A DNA stretch of 64,000 nt from Eutreptiella sp. 'Long Island Sound 2002' (lineage: Eukaryota > Euglenozoa > Euglenophyceae > Eutreptiales > Eutreptiaceae): positions 108,150,578-108,214,577 of the forward strand of contig OZ038382.1 of assembly GCA_964036045.1 (NCBI GenBank), written 5' to 3'. Every line of letters starts with the position of its first letter. The first letter of the stretch is position 1. Both the position numbers and the translations under genes were made by a program. The notes beneath the pieces are model-generated. The model saw nothing but the letters and a program-made list of their open reading frames with translations. It was not told where the DNA came from and did no database searches. Shown here in pieces: positions 43,801-54,229 of this stretch.

Positions 43801-44138
43801 AGGCGGCCGCAGCAGGTACGCTTTTGTACCGGGGTTTCTGCAAATTTGGTATGGGTAATTTGCCCGATTTACCTACTTTTTTCTACCACAAAATTTGACT
43901 ACTCAGTTTTTTGGCCCAATTACCCACAAAAATGCATGATTTTCCTCCAAAAAAGCTCTCAAAATGTTTGCCATTTTACCCATTTTTCTCTGAAATGCAC
44001 CACATTTTGGGGGTTCTCGAACTAGAGAACCTTGTTTTTTGTCGTTCTCCTCTGCATGCTTTTTTTCCCTACCTTACAAATTCACTTTTTACGCCTCTGG
44101 TTTCCAAAATGCTGCAAAGTGACACCATTTTCCTACTC

Positions 44139-44402
44139 GTATTGCGACGCCTCGCAATACGAGAAATGCAACAACGTAATTCACTGCAATTACACACAGC
44201 TTCAGAGCACTCAGAAACAAGCAAAAACAGAATGCAGACTCTCAGTACATCCTGTGCGTCGAGACGTGAGGCTTTCGGATTGCAAGGCCTCGCAATACTG
44301 ACTGTTGCCTTAGGGTCAGTATAATCGTCATCTCCAGATTACGCTTCTGAAAACAGAGCTGAAATGGCGAATTGCCTGATCTGGAATTCGAGGCCTTGCA
44401 AT
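44139..44402. repeat. Three ATTGCGAGGCCTCGCAAT-type palindromes downstream of ORF-B copy 2
   Basis: 44139-44160 is a perfect 9-bp stem (GTATTGCGA/TCGCAATAC) with a CGCC loop. 44279-44296 is ATTGCAAGGCCTCGCAAT. 44386-44402 is ATTCGAGGCCTTGCAAT. All lie just 3' of the - strand gene. Confidence 0.8.
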
Positions 44403-44415
44403 GCGAGACAATATA

Positions 44416-46996
44416 TCACGCAAAATAGGACTGCAACGCCCTTTCGGGCTTCTTCTTCTTCTTCAATCCCGCTGTCAACATCTTGCTCCGCGCTGCCGAG
44501 CCCACTGCTGTTCCTGCATCCGGAAGGCTCAGCGTCCTCTTCACTCCCTGGGGCTGCGTCAGTGTCGTCTGCTTTGGCTCAGCTGCCGCTCGGGTCTTTG
44601 GCCTTTTCGGTTTAGGTGCCTGGCTCGCCTCGGCTCGTCATCATCTGCCTCGCCAGCCTGGAACGCCGAACCTGCGTGGACTTCCGAGGAGATCGCCGAT
44701 CAGATCCTGTGAGCAGCGGTTCATCGTCATCGTCCCCAGGCTCATCCACGTCTTCGTCTCCACCTTCTGCATGGGCATGCTGACTTGGTTCCTCTGCCGC
44801 GGACACCTCCAGACGCGTATACCCCACGTGCTCGTCCTCAACCTACATTGGCATGCCGAACTGGATCCAGAGCTCGCACTGCGCCAACCTGGTCTGGTCA
44901 ATCCCGCCTGCACGCGCTGCGTCACCTCGTGATGGTAGATCCGTGCCCAATGTTTGGTCAATTGGAGAGAACAAACTTGCGGAGGATCATCCAACGCTGC
45001 CACTTTCGCCGCCATGTGCACATCGCGTTCGAAGATCATGACGTTCTCCGTGCGGTCTTTGGTCCGCATCAGCGTTGCCATCCACATATAAAGCACAAGG
45101 GGCATGAACCCTGGTTCATCACGTTCGCGGCAACTCAAACCGATGTATGGTGGGATCTGTAGTGAGGAGTAGCAAGATGGCAAAGGCATTGCGAGTCCTC
45201 GCAATCGGAAAGCGTTGTACATACCTTTTTCTTGATCTTTACACCGGCCAGCAAAACAAGTGCTTTAAGTTGAATTCCGCCTTTTCCTGTCTTGCCTGCG
45301 CCAGGTAGCCAGTAACACACTTGCACTTTTTCATACCAGTAATCGTTCTCCACAATTCCAAGCGTCTCCAAAACTCTTTGCAGGGTGTCCCAAACAGTCT
45401 CCACCTCGCCGTAGATCACAAGCACAGTTTCAGGGCTGTCAATCAACTTGGCCATCACAACAGGACTCACAGGATCTGCACCGTCCGCCAGATTCGCATT
45501 CAGAATGATCATGTCGGTGTCCAGAGCCTCCAAAAACTTCAGGGGATCTTGCAGATCTTTGTAGGGGGCGCACAGCATTTTGACCACCTTTCCAGTGACC
45601 TCAATGTCCACCACATCCACTTTTCCGGACTCCGTGGACTTAACTTCAGTCAAGGGCGATGCCAGTCGTGCACGCAGGCGACCAAGGTCCATTGATGACC
45701 CATGCTTTGGATGAGTATTTCCCATCGCCGTCCAGAATCGCGCCTTGCTGAGCGTTTCCCATTTCGGCGATGGAGCCTCAGGCTTCCACTGCCAAGCCCC
45801 AAAAGGGATCCGAAACAAAAGGACATCCCAGTCCTGCAACGGTACCTTCTGTGCCGGACTCGCCTCTGTAAACATAGGAAAGGTTGCGTTTACCTTGTTT
45901 GCGTGTTTGCCTACCTGCTTGTGAGGGAAACATACTGCGGGTCGGATGGATAGCGCTGTCCGGCGCGGCTCCCCAATGCCAATTGATCCACTGCTGCTTC
46001 TGGTAGGCAGAGGCCCGGTCCTGGATTTCCTTGATGTTCGTTTGTGGTCTCGACATGTCGGCGGTGACCTGTTGTAGGAGCGATGGCTCGTACAGACCCT
46101 GCAAGAACTTCAGCTGGTTCATTGTCACCGGCATGTCTATCTTCTCGAAATTATCCAGCGACGTCACCGCTGCGTCCTTAGCATGGTACACCCAAGTGAA
46201 GAACGGTCCATACGCCTTGATTTAATACATCTGCACATGAGGGGGATGAGTAGCCATATTCGGATTGCGAGGCCTCGCATTCGACAATGGAACATACTTG
46301 GAGTTCATAGTCGGAAACTTGTGGTGGAACCCAAGCGCTTCCGCTCGCGGCTTTCGGGATGGTTCGGTGAATGTTTTCCCTTGTAGTCTCTCCAGGCCCA
46401 GCTGGCGAATCTCGCAAATGCATAAGGAAGTTGTCAGCTGCTTCTGACGGTGGCACGGCGGAGATGTCCAGATCGATGGCCTGCTTCCGAGCGACCATTG
46501 CTACTCGTGTAGCGCAACTGGTTTACGTTTTCAATGGGTTGACCTTCACCACTTGCATCCACTGCGGTGGGTCGAGGCCCTTCTCAAGACGATGGTCTCG
46601 GAGTGCTTTCAGCGCACAGACGCAGTGCTGCTTTGCAATGACGATCCAATCGTCGACTGGAGATCAAAGCATGGGTTTCAGAGGATGAACATGAAACAGC
46701 AACGGTGCGACCGCGTTACGTACCTGGTGATTGCCATTCAGTCACGGTCACGGGCTCCTCTGGCAGGTTTGCCGTAAGACTTCTCATAACCTCGTCCACT
46801 CGCGTCTGTTCATACTTCCGGATCTGGGCGTACTTCTTCCCTTGTCGATGGAAAGGCTCCCAACGTCAACCTCCACCTGCAAAGGCTTCTTGTAGAACCT
46901 CAAGAACTCCTCTGGCACCGTTTCCTGCGTGGATGGTACTTGTGACGTGTCTGGTGATGCTCTACCTGCTTTTGTTGGCGTCAAACTCGCTGCCAT
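44416..46996 (-). CDS. ORF-B, copy 2: multi-exon protein with methyltransferase-like region
   Basis: ATG at 46996 (MAASLTPTKAG), stop TGA at 44418-44416 after KKKKPERALQSYFA. Clear introns: 46297-46216 (phase 0), 45935-45866 (GTATGT to TTTACAG, phase 1) and 45224-45157 (GTATGT to CTACAG, phase 0). Spliced, TRKASPAQKVPLQDWDVLLF leads into VDIEVTGKVVKML, ETVLVIYGEVETVWDTLQ and VQVCYWLPGAGKTGKGG. This region resembles the second half of an adenine-type DNA methyltransferase and aligns with copies 1 and 3. After the 45224 intron, MPLVLYMW and ENVMIFERDVHMAAKV match TWVMVCTQQPDFSAAL of copy 1. The C-terminus is acidic (GGDEDVDEPGDDDDEPL), then basic (PKPKRPKTRAAAEPKQ). Splicing upstream of 46500 and near 44640 is unresolved. 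No DPPY-type motif is seen, so activity is uncertain. Confidence 0.6.
45157..45224 (-). other. 68-nt intron carrying a palindrome
   Basis: GTATGT donor after AAAAAG, CTACAG acceptor, phase 0 on both sides. ATTGCGAGTCCTCGCAAT (8-bp perfect arms) lies at 45188-45205 inside the intron. Confidence 0.8.
45866..45935 (-). other. 70-nt intron without palindrome
   Basis: GTATGT donor, TTTACAG acceptor, phase 1. Splicing joins CGC-A to AG-GCG and keeps the frame open. Confidence 0.75.
46216..46297 (-). other. 82-nt intron carrying a palindrome
   Basis: GTATGT donor after CTCCAA, probable CAAG acceptor, phase 0; the alternative acceptor GTGCAG would run into TAA. The palindrome at 46264-46281 reads ATTGCGAGGCCTCGCATT. 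Confidence 0.65.
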
Positions 46997-47045
46997 GTTG
47001 AAATGGGCCTGTAAAAAGGCCGGGAAATGTACATACTTTTTCTTT

Positions 47046-47181
47046 GATTGCGAGTGCTCGCAATCGACATTATAGCTATTTGTCTGCAATTAGCTACTTC
47101 GTATTGCGAGGTCTCAAATTAAGGTAACAACATATAGTCTAAAACGCACTTTTTGAAAAGACGATTGCGAGGGCTGGCATT
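47046..47181. repeat. Three palindromes between ORF-A and ORF-B copy 2
   Basis: GATTGCGAGTGCTCGCAATC at 47046-47065 is perfect (9-bp arms). 47101-47118 and 47164-47181 are decayed copies. They occupy the short gap between the two - strand genes. Confidence 0.75.
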
Positions 47182-49223
47182 CCGAACACGCAGTAGTGAG
47201 CAAAAGCACCGGTGTGCGTGCAACAACAACAACAGAGTCCGGAATAAACTTAAAAACGATGTTATGCATCGGTAAAGGCCGGGATTGTGTGTCCAGAAGG
47301 TTTGTGCGCTGCGCATCAGACCGCAGAGGAACCTTGTTGTCCATCAATCGTATTACGGAAGGTGAGAAGTTCCGGGGCTGCCTCAGAAATGTACGCAAAA
47401 CATCGGTTAACACAGTTCTGTATGTCCTGTATGGGTTGGACGGAAAATCTGGATCAGCCTCCAAGTGTCTCTCCATGGTCGAGGTAACCAACTTCCCAGG
47501 ACAGTACCGAATTCTCAGGCGGTCGTCAAAAACATACGAGTGCAAGCGCTGTCGGATCTCGGTTTCGATGTCGGAGGACAAACCACTAACCAGCAGGCGT
47601 CTGTTGATTCTGGCAGGGCAGATCTGGACAAACAAATCTTCGACGTCGCTGGGTGTGGCAGCCCAAGTGTGTCGATCCTTCATAGACCCCAGCCGACTGA
47701 ACATGACTTCGCCAAACTCCTCACCATAGCACCATTCTCGCAGGCCGCTGTTGAAGGTCTGCCAATGCAGCAACGCAACACCGATGGTCCTGACATACAC
47801 AACAGGATCAGCTGCAGCCCTCCGGAGCTCAATCAAAAGCACAAACACGAGTCGCCAAAAATTTCGGGCGTTGATGGCGGTTCCAGGTTGCCGTCCAGAC
47901 CAGTTGCATTGTGTCACCAGAAATCCACAGTAGAGGAGAAGCGGACACCACTTCTGCAGAAGGTTCACCATTGCTTTACATACTTCACTCTTAAACCGAT
48001 CGATCGCCGTCCCACCGTGATCGGCAACAGCCTGTAACCTGTTCGCCTTCCTGCGCAACTGCCGCAAGAAATGCGGCGCACACTTGAGGATGCCTGCGAT
48101 AGTTCTTTCCATGACTCTGAGCTTCTGGTAGGACCCTACCGTTTTTTTCCACTCCTACGCGGCAAAAGCGGAAGTACACAAAAAGCGACTGGAAGCGGCG
48201 CCATACGTTGGTCACAAGGTATTTGTAGGGATGCCAGCAGCCGTACAAGACAGGAGTCCTTTTCAGCTTTTCGTGCCAGGTCCGCCGCTGCGTTCTGTCG
48301 GAGTACAGCAACTTCAGGCATCTTTTGTGTATGTTCTCATCAACGAGGATGGGCACAATGGGGTGCGTGTGGTTTGACAGCGATGCCATGTAGTCCAACA
48401 CCTCAACCAGGCCCTTGTACAAGGATACCTGATGCGTACTCAGCAGCAGCGGCTTCCAACCAGGATTTGGTATTGGATCTCGCACGATGTCAAGCGGCGC
48501 TCTGATGCTCGTTATTGCTGGAGGTCTGTCCGCAAGCAGGCCCAGGTCTGTCACGATCCTATCAAAGCTCCGTTTCGTTCTGACAAGCGCTGCAGCCACA
48601 CTGCCGGTGCTGCCGATGAGCACATCTATGGTTGGGTGTCCTCTGAAATACGGCAACCTGCACGGAATCTCAACGACGCAAAGGGCTGTGCAATTTTGCG
48701 ACTGATCCCGGATCCTTGGATGCGTTCCATGCTGCTCAATGTAACAATTGTCGAGTCAGACGCAAACCTACCGGTTCTCCATCCATCGCCATGTCTCAAG
48801 CTCCTTTCCCGCAGACTGTTCCTTCATGGTTCTCTCGCAGAGCCGTAGCAGTCCTGTTCTGCGCAACCGGCGCCTGTTCTGCCGACCGATAGAGGCAAAA
48901 CCCGGGGCGTCCTCGTCCTGGTGCTGGGGTGTGCATCGCAAGCGCAAAACTTTGTATAAGTCGAAGAACTCCTCCTTGAAGTGATTGGGGGCTCGGCTCT
49001 CTGGTCTGCTTTTCAACCTCAGTAGTGAGTGCCGTGTTTTCCGGTTCAGTCGCAACAGGCGCGCAAAATCAAAAAAGTAAACAGCCCCACTCTTGTCCTT
49101 TTCAACGGCCGCCCACAATGATTCAGCAGTGGTATACCCGTGTCCCGTTGCACAGAAAGCTCGCAATCGCCTGACAGTCCGTTCCAGCTCCCTCTTCGCT
49201 CGATGGACAATGTTACGTGGCAT
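47114..49223 (-). CDS. ORF-A, copy 2: putative mobile-element protein
   Basis: ATG 49223 (MPRNIVHRAKRELERTVRRL). An intron at 48771-48715 (GTAGGT to CCAAG, phase 2) and a 34-nt interruption at 48158-48125 (GTAGGA to CTACCAG) restore one long frame. The 34-nt piece may be a tiny intron or a frameshift. Landmarks in order: RLPYFRGHPTIDVLIGSTGS, VPILVDENIHKRCLKLLY, RTPVLYGCWHPYKYLVTNVW, GEEFGEVMFSRL (shared with copy 1), NPYRTYRTVLTDVLRTFLRQ. The last ~25 residues run over a palindrome (47164), so the true end may be earlier. The VDENIH and GCWHPYK blocks look like conserved core motifs. A transposase or recombinase role is inference from the multicopy context. It is divergently unrelated in sequence to the LINE and gypsy elements. 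Confidence 0.55.
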
Positions 49224-49630
49224 AAACAATCATCTCAAAGAATCAAAAATGTGCATTTTACTATATATATCCACGAAAAACAGGCTCCTTTAATGCTACA
49301 GTTAAATAAAATTTCTTGCCAGCACAGCGCTGCACACGCGACACGCGCATATCGATCTTTGCGCGCAAATCCGCCGCGAGTGCGCATTTTCGGTTGCTGG
49401 TAACGGTCAGCTGGTCCCACATTTCTCTTGTTTATCACATCTGCGGTACCCAGTTGCAAACCGCAATCATCGCTGTTGGGCAGTGAAGCCAGCGCCGACC
49501 ACAGTATGAAGACTGGAGATGCCGGCGGGACCTGTATGGGCGCCCATGCAGCAGCGCCGCATCAAGGGAATGCACATTCTGTGTAGTTGGTGGATCTGTG
49601 CATTTTATTGTTTTCTGTTTATTATTATTG

Positions 49631-49810
49631 TGCGGCCTCGCATTCCGATTCCTGAAACTATACCTTTTGCGCATATTTCGAAATGGAATGGGAGGCCTCA
49701 CATTCGAAAATGAATGTTATTTGTCGTAATTACCCTTATGCGAATTTTCCGTGCATTTGCTTCTGGTAAAACAAATGAAATCGAATGCTTGCATTGCCAG
49801 GCCTTGCAAT
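49631..49810. repeat. Three palindromes upstream of ORF-A copy 2
   Basis: A half copy at 49631-49646 (TGCGGCCTCGCATTCC), GAATGGGAGGCCTCACATTC at 49686-49705, and ATTGCCAGGCCTTGCAAT at 49793-49810. Together with those at 44-47 kb, this makes eleven copies confined to 5.7 kb. Confidence 0.7.
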
Positions 49811-50049
49811 CTGTTGCAGAAAAAAGGGAGTGATAACCGACATGAGGTGCGACACACAGTGGGTTGTCCTTCTTTATTGAAGTACCATCCTACGCACCAG
49901 TACAAAAAAGCCTCGCTTGTTGCAACGACAGGAAAAAGGTACCTTTTTTAACTGAGAAAACAGGCATGAAAAATTGGGGTCAAAAAAACAGGGTAATGCA
50001 CTGAAAAAGCCCACAGCATTTCTCGGTGTTTTTTTTGAAAAGGGCGGTA

Positions 50050-51250
50050 CAAAAGCGTACCTGTTTCGGCCGCCGGGGAGTTGTCCCCTCCTGTGGCTCT
50101 ATGATCCAGAGACTTCCTCTCCTGACTGCTCCTTATCCTGCTTGCTGTTCAGCATGTTTTTCTGGCCACCCTTCTTTCGCTTGTGCCCCCATTTCCCCGG
50201 ATGATCTAGTCCTGGTCAGGGTGGTGGCCTCTCCTTATTGCTACGCCCCGGATGAGCCAGTCCGGGCGCATCTTCTGCCTTGCCTCTCCTTGATGCCTTT
50301 TTGTGCCTTTTCTTGGCCTCTTCCAATGCTGAACCTGGTTCCCTTTTCCTGCCTCTTCCTATGGTACACCCCTATACTGACACGGCCTGGCGCGGTGGCG
50401 TAGGGGATATCAAGGAGAGGGCCGTTGTGTGACGCTCCCCGTCAAGGGTGTCACCTGTTGTGCGCCGCGTCCAAATGTACCCGCTTCGTACATTTGCACC
50501 ACTAATGTAACCAGGGAGGTAGCCCACCCATGCACTGCGGGGTGAGAACACTGCTGGTGAATGGGATCCCTTGCAGCGCCAGGGCTACCCCTGAACTGAT
50601 GGGCAGTGCCCCTGCCAGACGACAGCCCCTTCTGGATTTGAAACGCAGTTCGCACCTATAGAGGTCGCCTATATGAGATCCAATACCACCCGACGGGTCA
50701 GTGCCACCTGGGCCACTGGCAACTGACACCAGGCGTAAGCCGCCTTCTCACTGGCGCTCAAGCAAGGCCAAAACCAACACTGTCGGGCCTTCCATCCCCT
50801 GTCTGTCACTTCCACGCCGTGTCAAGCCTGTCTGACCAAGAGGACCCTGGCTGAGGCGTTTATGGTGGACTGTGACACTGCATTCTGGGCGGCGGATTTC
50901 CTTTCACGTTTAGGTGTCCCTCCTTGGGTGGTGGCTTCTCCTTCTCTTTCCGCCCCGTACAATGTCGATCTAAGTCCTTTCTCCGCGGTTGATCTGGTCC
51001 AGCTTTGTCGTTCTCTGTCCCCTTCGTTTCCCTCGCATCCATCTTCTTCCGCGGACCCTGCCTTAACCTTGGGCCCCTGTTCCCTCGGTCCTTCTTTCCC
51101 TGGGGTGGTGGCCACTCCCAGGTGCTGCGCCCCGGATTTTCTAGTCTGGGGCCCCTGGACTTTCTAGTCCGGCTGCATGTACTGCAGTGTCCTCCTTCTC
51201 CTTGATGCCGTTCTGCATCCTCTTCTGGCCCCTCCTTCATCTCTGCACGC
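50050..51250 (+). repeat. C/T-rich region with hairpin repeats, block 2
   Basis: Motif copies at about 50197 (CCGGATGATCTAGTCCTGG) and 50248 (CCGGATGAGCCAGTCCGGGC), with weaker ones near 50987 and 51133. The 50400-50800 part is different, GC-rich sequence with no feature I can name. Confidence 0.5.
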
Positions 51251-51589
51251 CCACTTGGCCCCTACTTTCAGCTTACAGAAAATAATTATTCATTCTAAAA
51301 TCTTTAACATGAAAAATTTGAAACTAGATCTAATGCATCAGAGGTCAATTTGATTGGTCAAAATGACTCAGCATTTGTTCGTAGGTGCTTTCCGCAGCTG
51401 TTATGCGTGTGCGAGAGGTTGTCTTGGCCTGTCGCTGTAGCTTTACGCATTTTTTCATTTTACGTAAATGCATTGTACGACGAATTATTTGATCGTACGA
51501 TGAAACAGTACAAAGGATTCAGCGCACAGAAAGCAACATGCAAAAAACCGTGCCACAAATGCATACGGAAACGGAGTCGCATGAAACCA

Positions 51590-52139
51590 TCATTTATGAT
51601 AGCGCTCATCAACATACATACAATCAGTTGCGTTCTGCACTCTCAGGCACTGCTTCACGTGCATCTGCACCTGTTGAAACCATATCTGCATGTTTATGGG
51701 CCCTTTCAGTTGTGATCCAGGTTCTGTGGCAGATACTGGTTCTGAAGCAGATACAGCTTCTGTAGCAGATGCTGCTTTACGTGCCGTGCGGGCCTCAGGC
51801 TCGTTCTTCTGCTGTTCCTTCGTCTTCTCCCTTTTAGGGCCAGTGCCATGCGTTTGCAATATTGCTCCGCTACTTTGGGAATGCGAAAAGCAATACAGGC
51901 AGAGAGGTATTGACGTTGAAGGTTCCAGTTCTTGCTGTCAGCATCGTCAGGAAGCCAATGGATAGTGCTCTTTGTCCGCTCTGCTTCAGCCAGCAGTTCG
52001 TCGGATACTTTGTGTTGTTGGACCATGTGCATGACTCCAGTGCGCAAAGGTTTGTGAGACGTTTCCATATATCCTCTACAGTCCGTGCAATCGGGAACAA
52101 ATTAAGAACACGAACGCCAGTGGCCACTTTGCTTGGCAC
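51590..52139 (-). CDS. Unrecognised - strand gene or exon set
   Basis: Two overlapping frames read as coding: KVSDELLAEAERTKSTIHWL, then YCKRMALALKGRRRRNSRR; and, in another frame, KEQQKNEPEARTARKAASAT followed by a TEAVSASEPVSA repeat. The switch lies near the Arg-rich stretch at about 51800. An upstream start MPSKVATGVRVLNLFPIART at 52139 may be the first exon. No family recognised. Confidence 0.3.
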
Positions 52140-52384
52140 TTACAAAGGACAGGAGGTGCCTTTCCTTCATTCGACAAGGCCAAAGTGCCACAATCAAGCA
52201 CACAGCTTGTACAGGACTACACCAATGATTGTAAAATCCAAAACTTCAGCCATACAACTTCAACACTTTCCGCCTCAACCACTACAGCCTCACATCATCT
52301 ACCGCGTTCCTCGTCCAAATGACACTTAACCTGAAGTCCCATCTCTCGCCTCCAGCGCATACACTCGCTTCACCAGCGGCACTC

Positions 52385-53050
52385 TCGTCTTGTCAGCCAA
52401 CAGCAAACAATCAGCAACCAACAGCCAGCAGCCAGCAGCCAGCAACCAACAGCAAACAACAAGCAGCAGCAGCAGTCAGCAGCCAGCAGCCAGCGACCAA
52501 CAACCAGTAGCCAGCGGCCAACAGCCAACAGCCAGCACATCAACCACCCACCGCCTCCCTTCCACAGTAAGACACTTCCAGCGACAACAACCAGCAAACA
52601 CCCCCCCCCCCCCCAACCACACACCCCAAACACCCCAAACATTATCCCCCCCCCCGATTTCCTGCTCCCTTCTTTCGACACTCCTTCGACCTGTTTCGAC
52701 AGCACCGTCCCACCCTGCATCAGCAAGCAAGTAGCACCCAGCAACCAGCCAGCCGCAAACATCCAGCAATCAGCAGCCAGCGACCAGCAGCCAGCAATCA
52801 ACAGCCAGCGACAAGCAGCAGCAACAGTCAACATCCAGCACCCAGCCGCCAGGAGCAAACAGCCAGCAAACAGCAGCCCGCAGCAAACGAGAAGCTACGG
52901 CGGCAACCAACATCCAGCAGCCAGCGACCAACAGCAAGCAACCAGTAGTATCTACTAGCCAACAAGCAACCAGCAGCAAGCAGCCAGCAGCGAGCAGCAA
53001 GCAGCCAGCCGCCAACATCCACCAGCACGCAGCCAGCAACCAACAGCCAT
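52385..53050 (+). repeat. CAGC/CAAC minisatellite
   Basis: About 660 bp of imperfect CAGCCAGCAACCAACAGC-like units, interrupted by a C-run-containing unique piece at 52560-52720. Confidence 0.8.
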
Positions 53051-53430
53051 CTGACACATCAGCCTCCACCCCCCACCCACCTACACTGTAGGACACAGCA
53101 CCGTCACCACACTGCACCACACTGCACCACTGCATGCACAGCTCTGCGCACCAGGAAACCTTACCAATCCATTGAGTCTTTTTTGTTTGAGCCATCAAAT
53201 GGAACTTTTCCTTTCTTTTTCTTCAGGACCATTAGGGCAAGAGCGCAAGACTTGAGCAGAATGAAAGGGCTTTGTACTTTGGTAATTCTCAGATCAGCTA
53301 CAGGGCTCCAGACTGACTTCAGGCAAGCCAGATTGTTCCAGTCTGTTTTTCGTTTTGCCCCTGCACTTGCTCACTTCTCTTCGCTCAATCCACTGGTCCA
53401 TTTTTCATTGTATCATCTTTTTGTTATTCT

Positions 53431-53637
53431 TCATTTTGCCTTGGTATAGGCTATATATCCCTTTGCATCTTTCACCAAAATGGCCTCCACTAGTATTTTA
53501 ACCTTTTCAGGCCCATGGTGCAATTCATGCAGTGTTTTCACCGTGACTAGGTTTGTAAATACCCGCGGCTGTCCTTCGGAGAACTTCGGCTCACCATGAA
53601 CGCTCATTTTGCCCATGGTTAGGCCGCTTTGATGCAA
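53431..53637 (-). CDS. Short - strand open frame sharing its start region with 55.85 kb
   Basis: KMSVHGEPKFSEGQPRVFTN, then LVTVKTLHELHHGPEKVKIL and ILVKDAKGYIAYTKAK. Composition is protein-like. The DNA around its start (GCGGCCTAACCATGGGCAA, then GAGCGTTCATGGTGAGCCGAAG) recurs on the + strand at 55880-55922, which suggests a dispersed exon or element end. Confidence 0.3.
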   Translation of the reverse strand: MHQSGLTMGKMSVHGEPKFSEGQPRVFTNLVTVKTLHELHHGPEKVKILVEAILVKDAKGYIAYTKAK

Positions 53638-53639
53638 TG

Positions 53640-54170
53640 CTTTGGGCGGGGGACCGCCATGCCTAAAAAAAAAAAGATTGTAAAATCCAACAGGCGACCC
53701 TTCTTTGGCCGGATTTGCATTTTGTTGTATATTTAATGGAAGAGGGAGCGAGGAAGAGTAGAACGACTGAAGAACGCCGCTACCAGCGAAGCAGTATCTT
53801 CACCACAGGCTGTGTACTTGTGTGTTACCGATTCGATTTATGTTTATAGATGTTCACTGTTTGCTTCCATGGCACTGAAAAACGGAACTGCGGAGATGCC
53901 AGAAGATACTATGTAATTGATTGTTACTAGTTTGAGAGTTGGGCAAAAACTTAATTAAATTTAGATGTAGGTCGAATTCATAGAAATGAGAGTAAAATGC
54001 AAAATGTGAATACCTGTCATTGCAAAAGGTCCCCACACCACTAACACTAAACAAAACAACAGGGAAAAAGCAGGGAGCCAAAAAAGTGTTTGGCCGAACT
54101 TCTCATCTTATTTTTCTTCTTTCCATTCTTCTTAGGATCAACTGTTGATCTTGCGAAGAAAAACCTCATA
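53640..54170. other. AT-rich intergenic, no gene recognised
   Basis: No open frame with protein-like composition and no repeat other than the shared start region noted above. Confidence 0.5.
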
Positions 54171-54229
54171 AGGTGAATCTAGGTCCAAGGCAGGCGAGTG
54201 GGGTTCTTCCTTTGCCCCCGCTTCAGTTC

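Noticed and set aside
50390-50460. Possible tRNA-like sequence starting GGCCTGGCGCGGTGGCGTAG
   Set aside because: Box A-like but no box B at an acceptable distance and no cloverleaf.
41800-51250. CRISPR array
   Set aside because: The hairpin repeats have irregular spacing and variable sequence, and the genome is eukaryotic.
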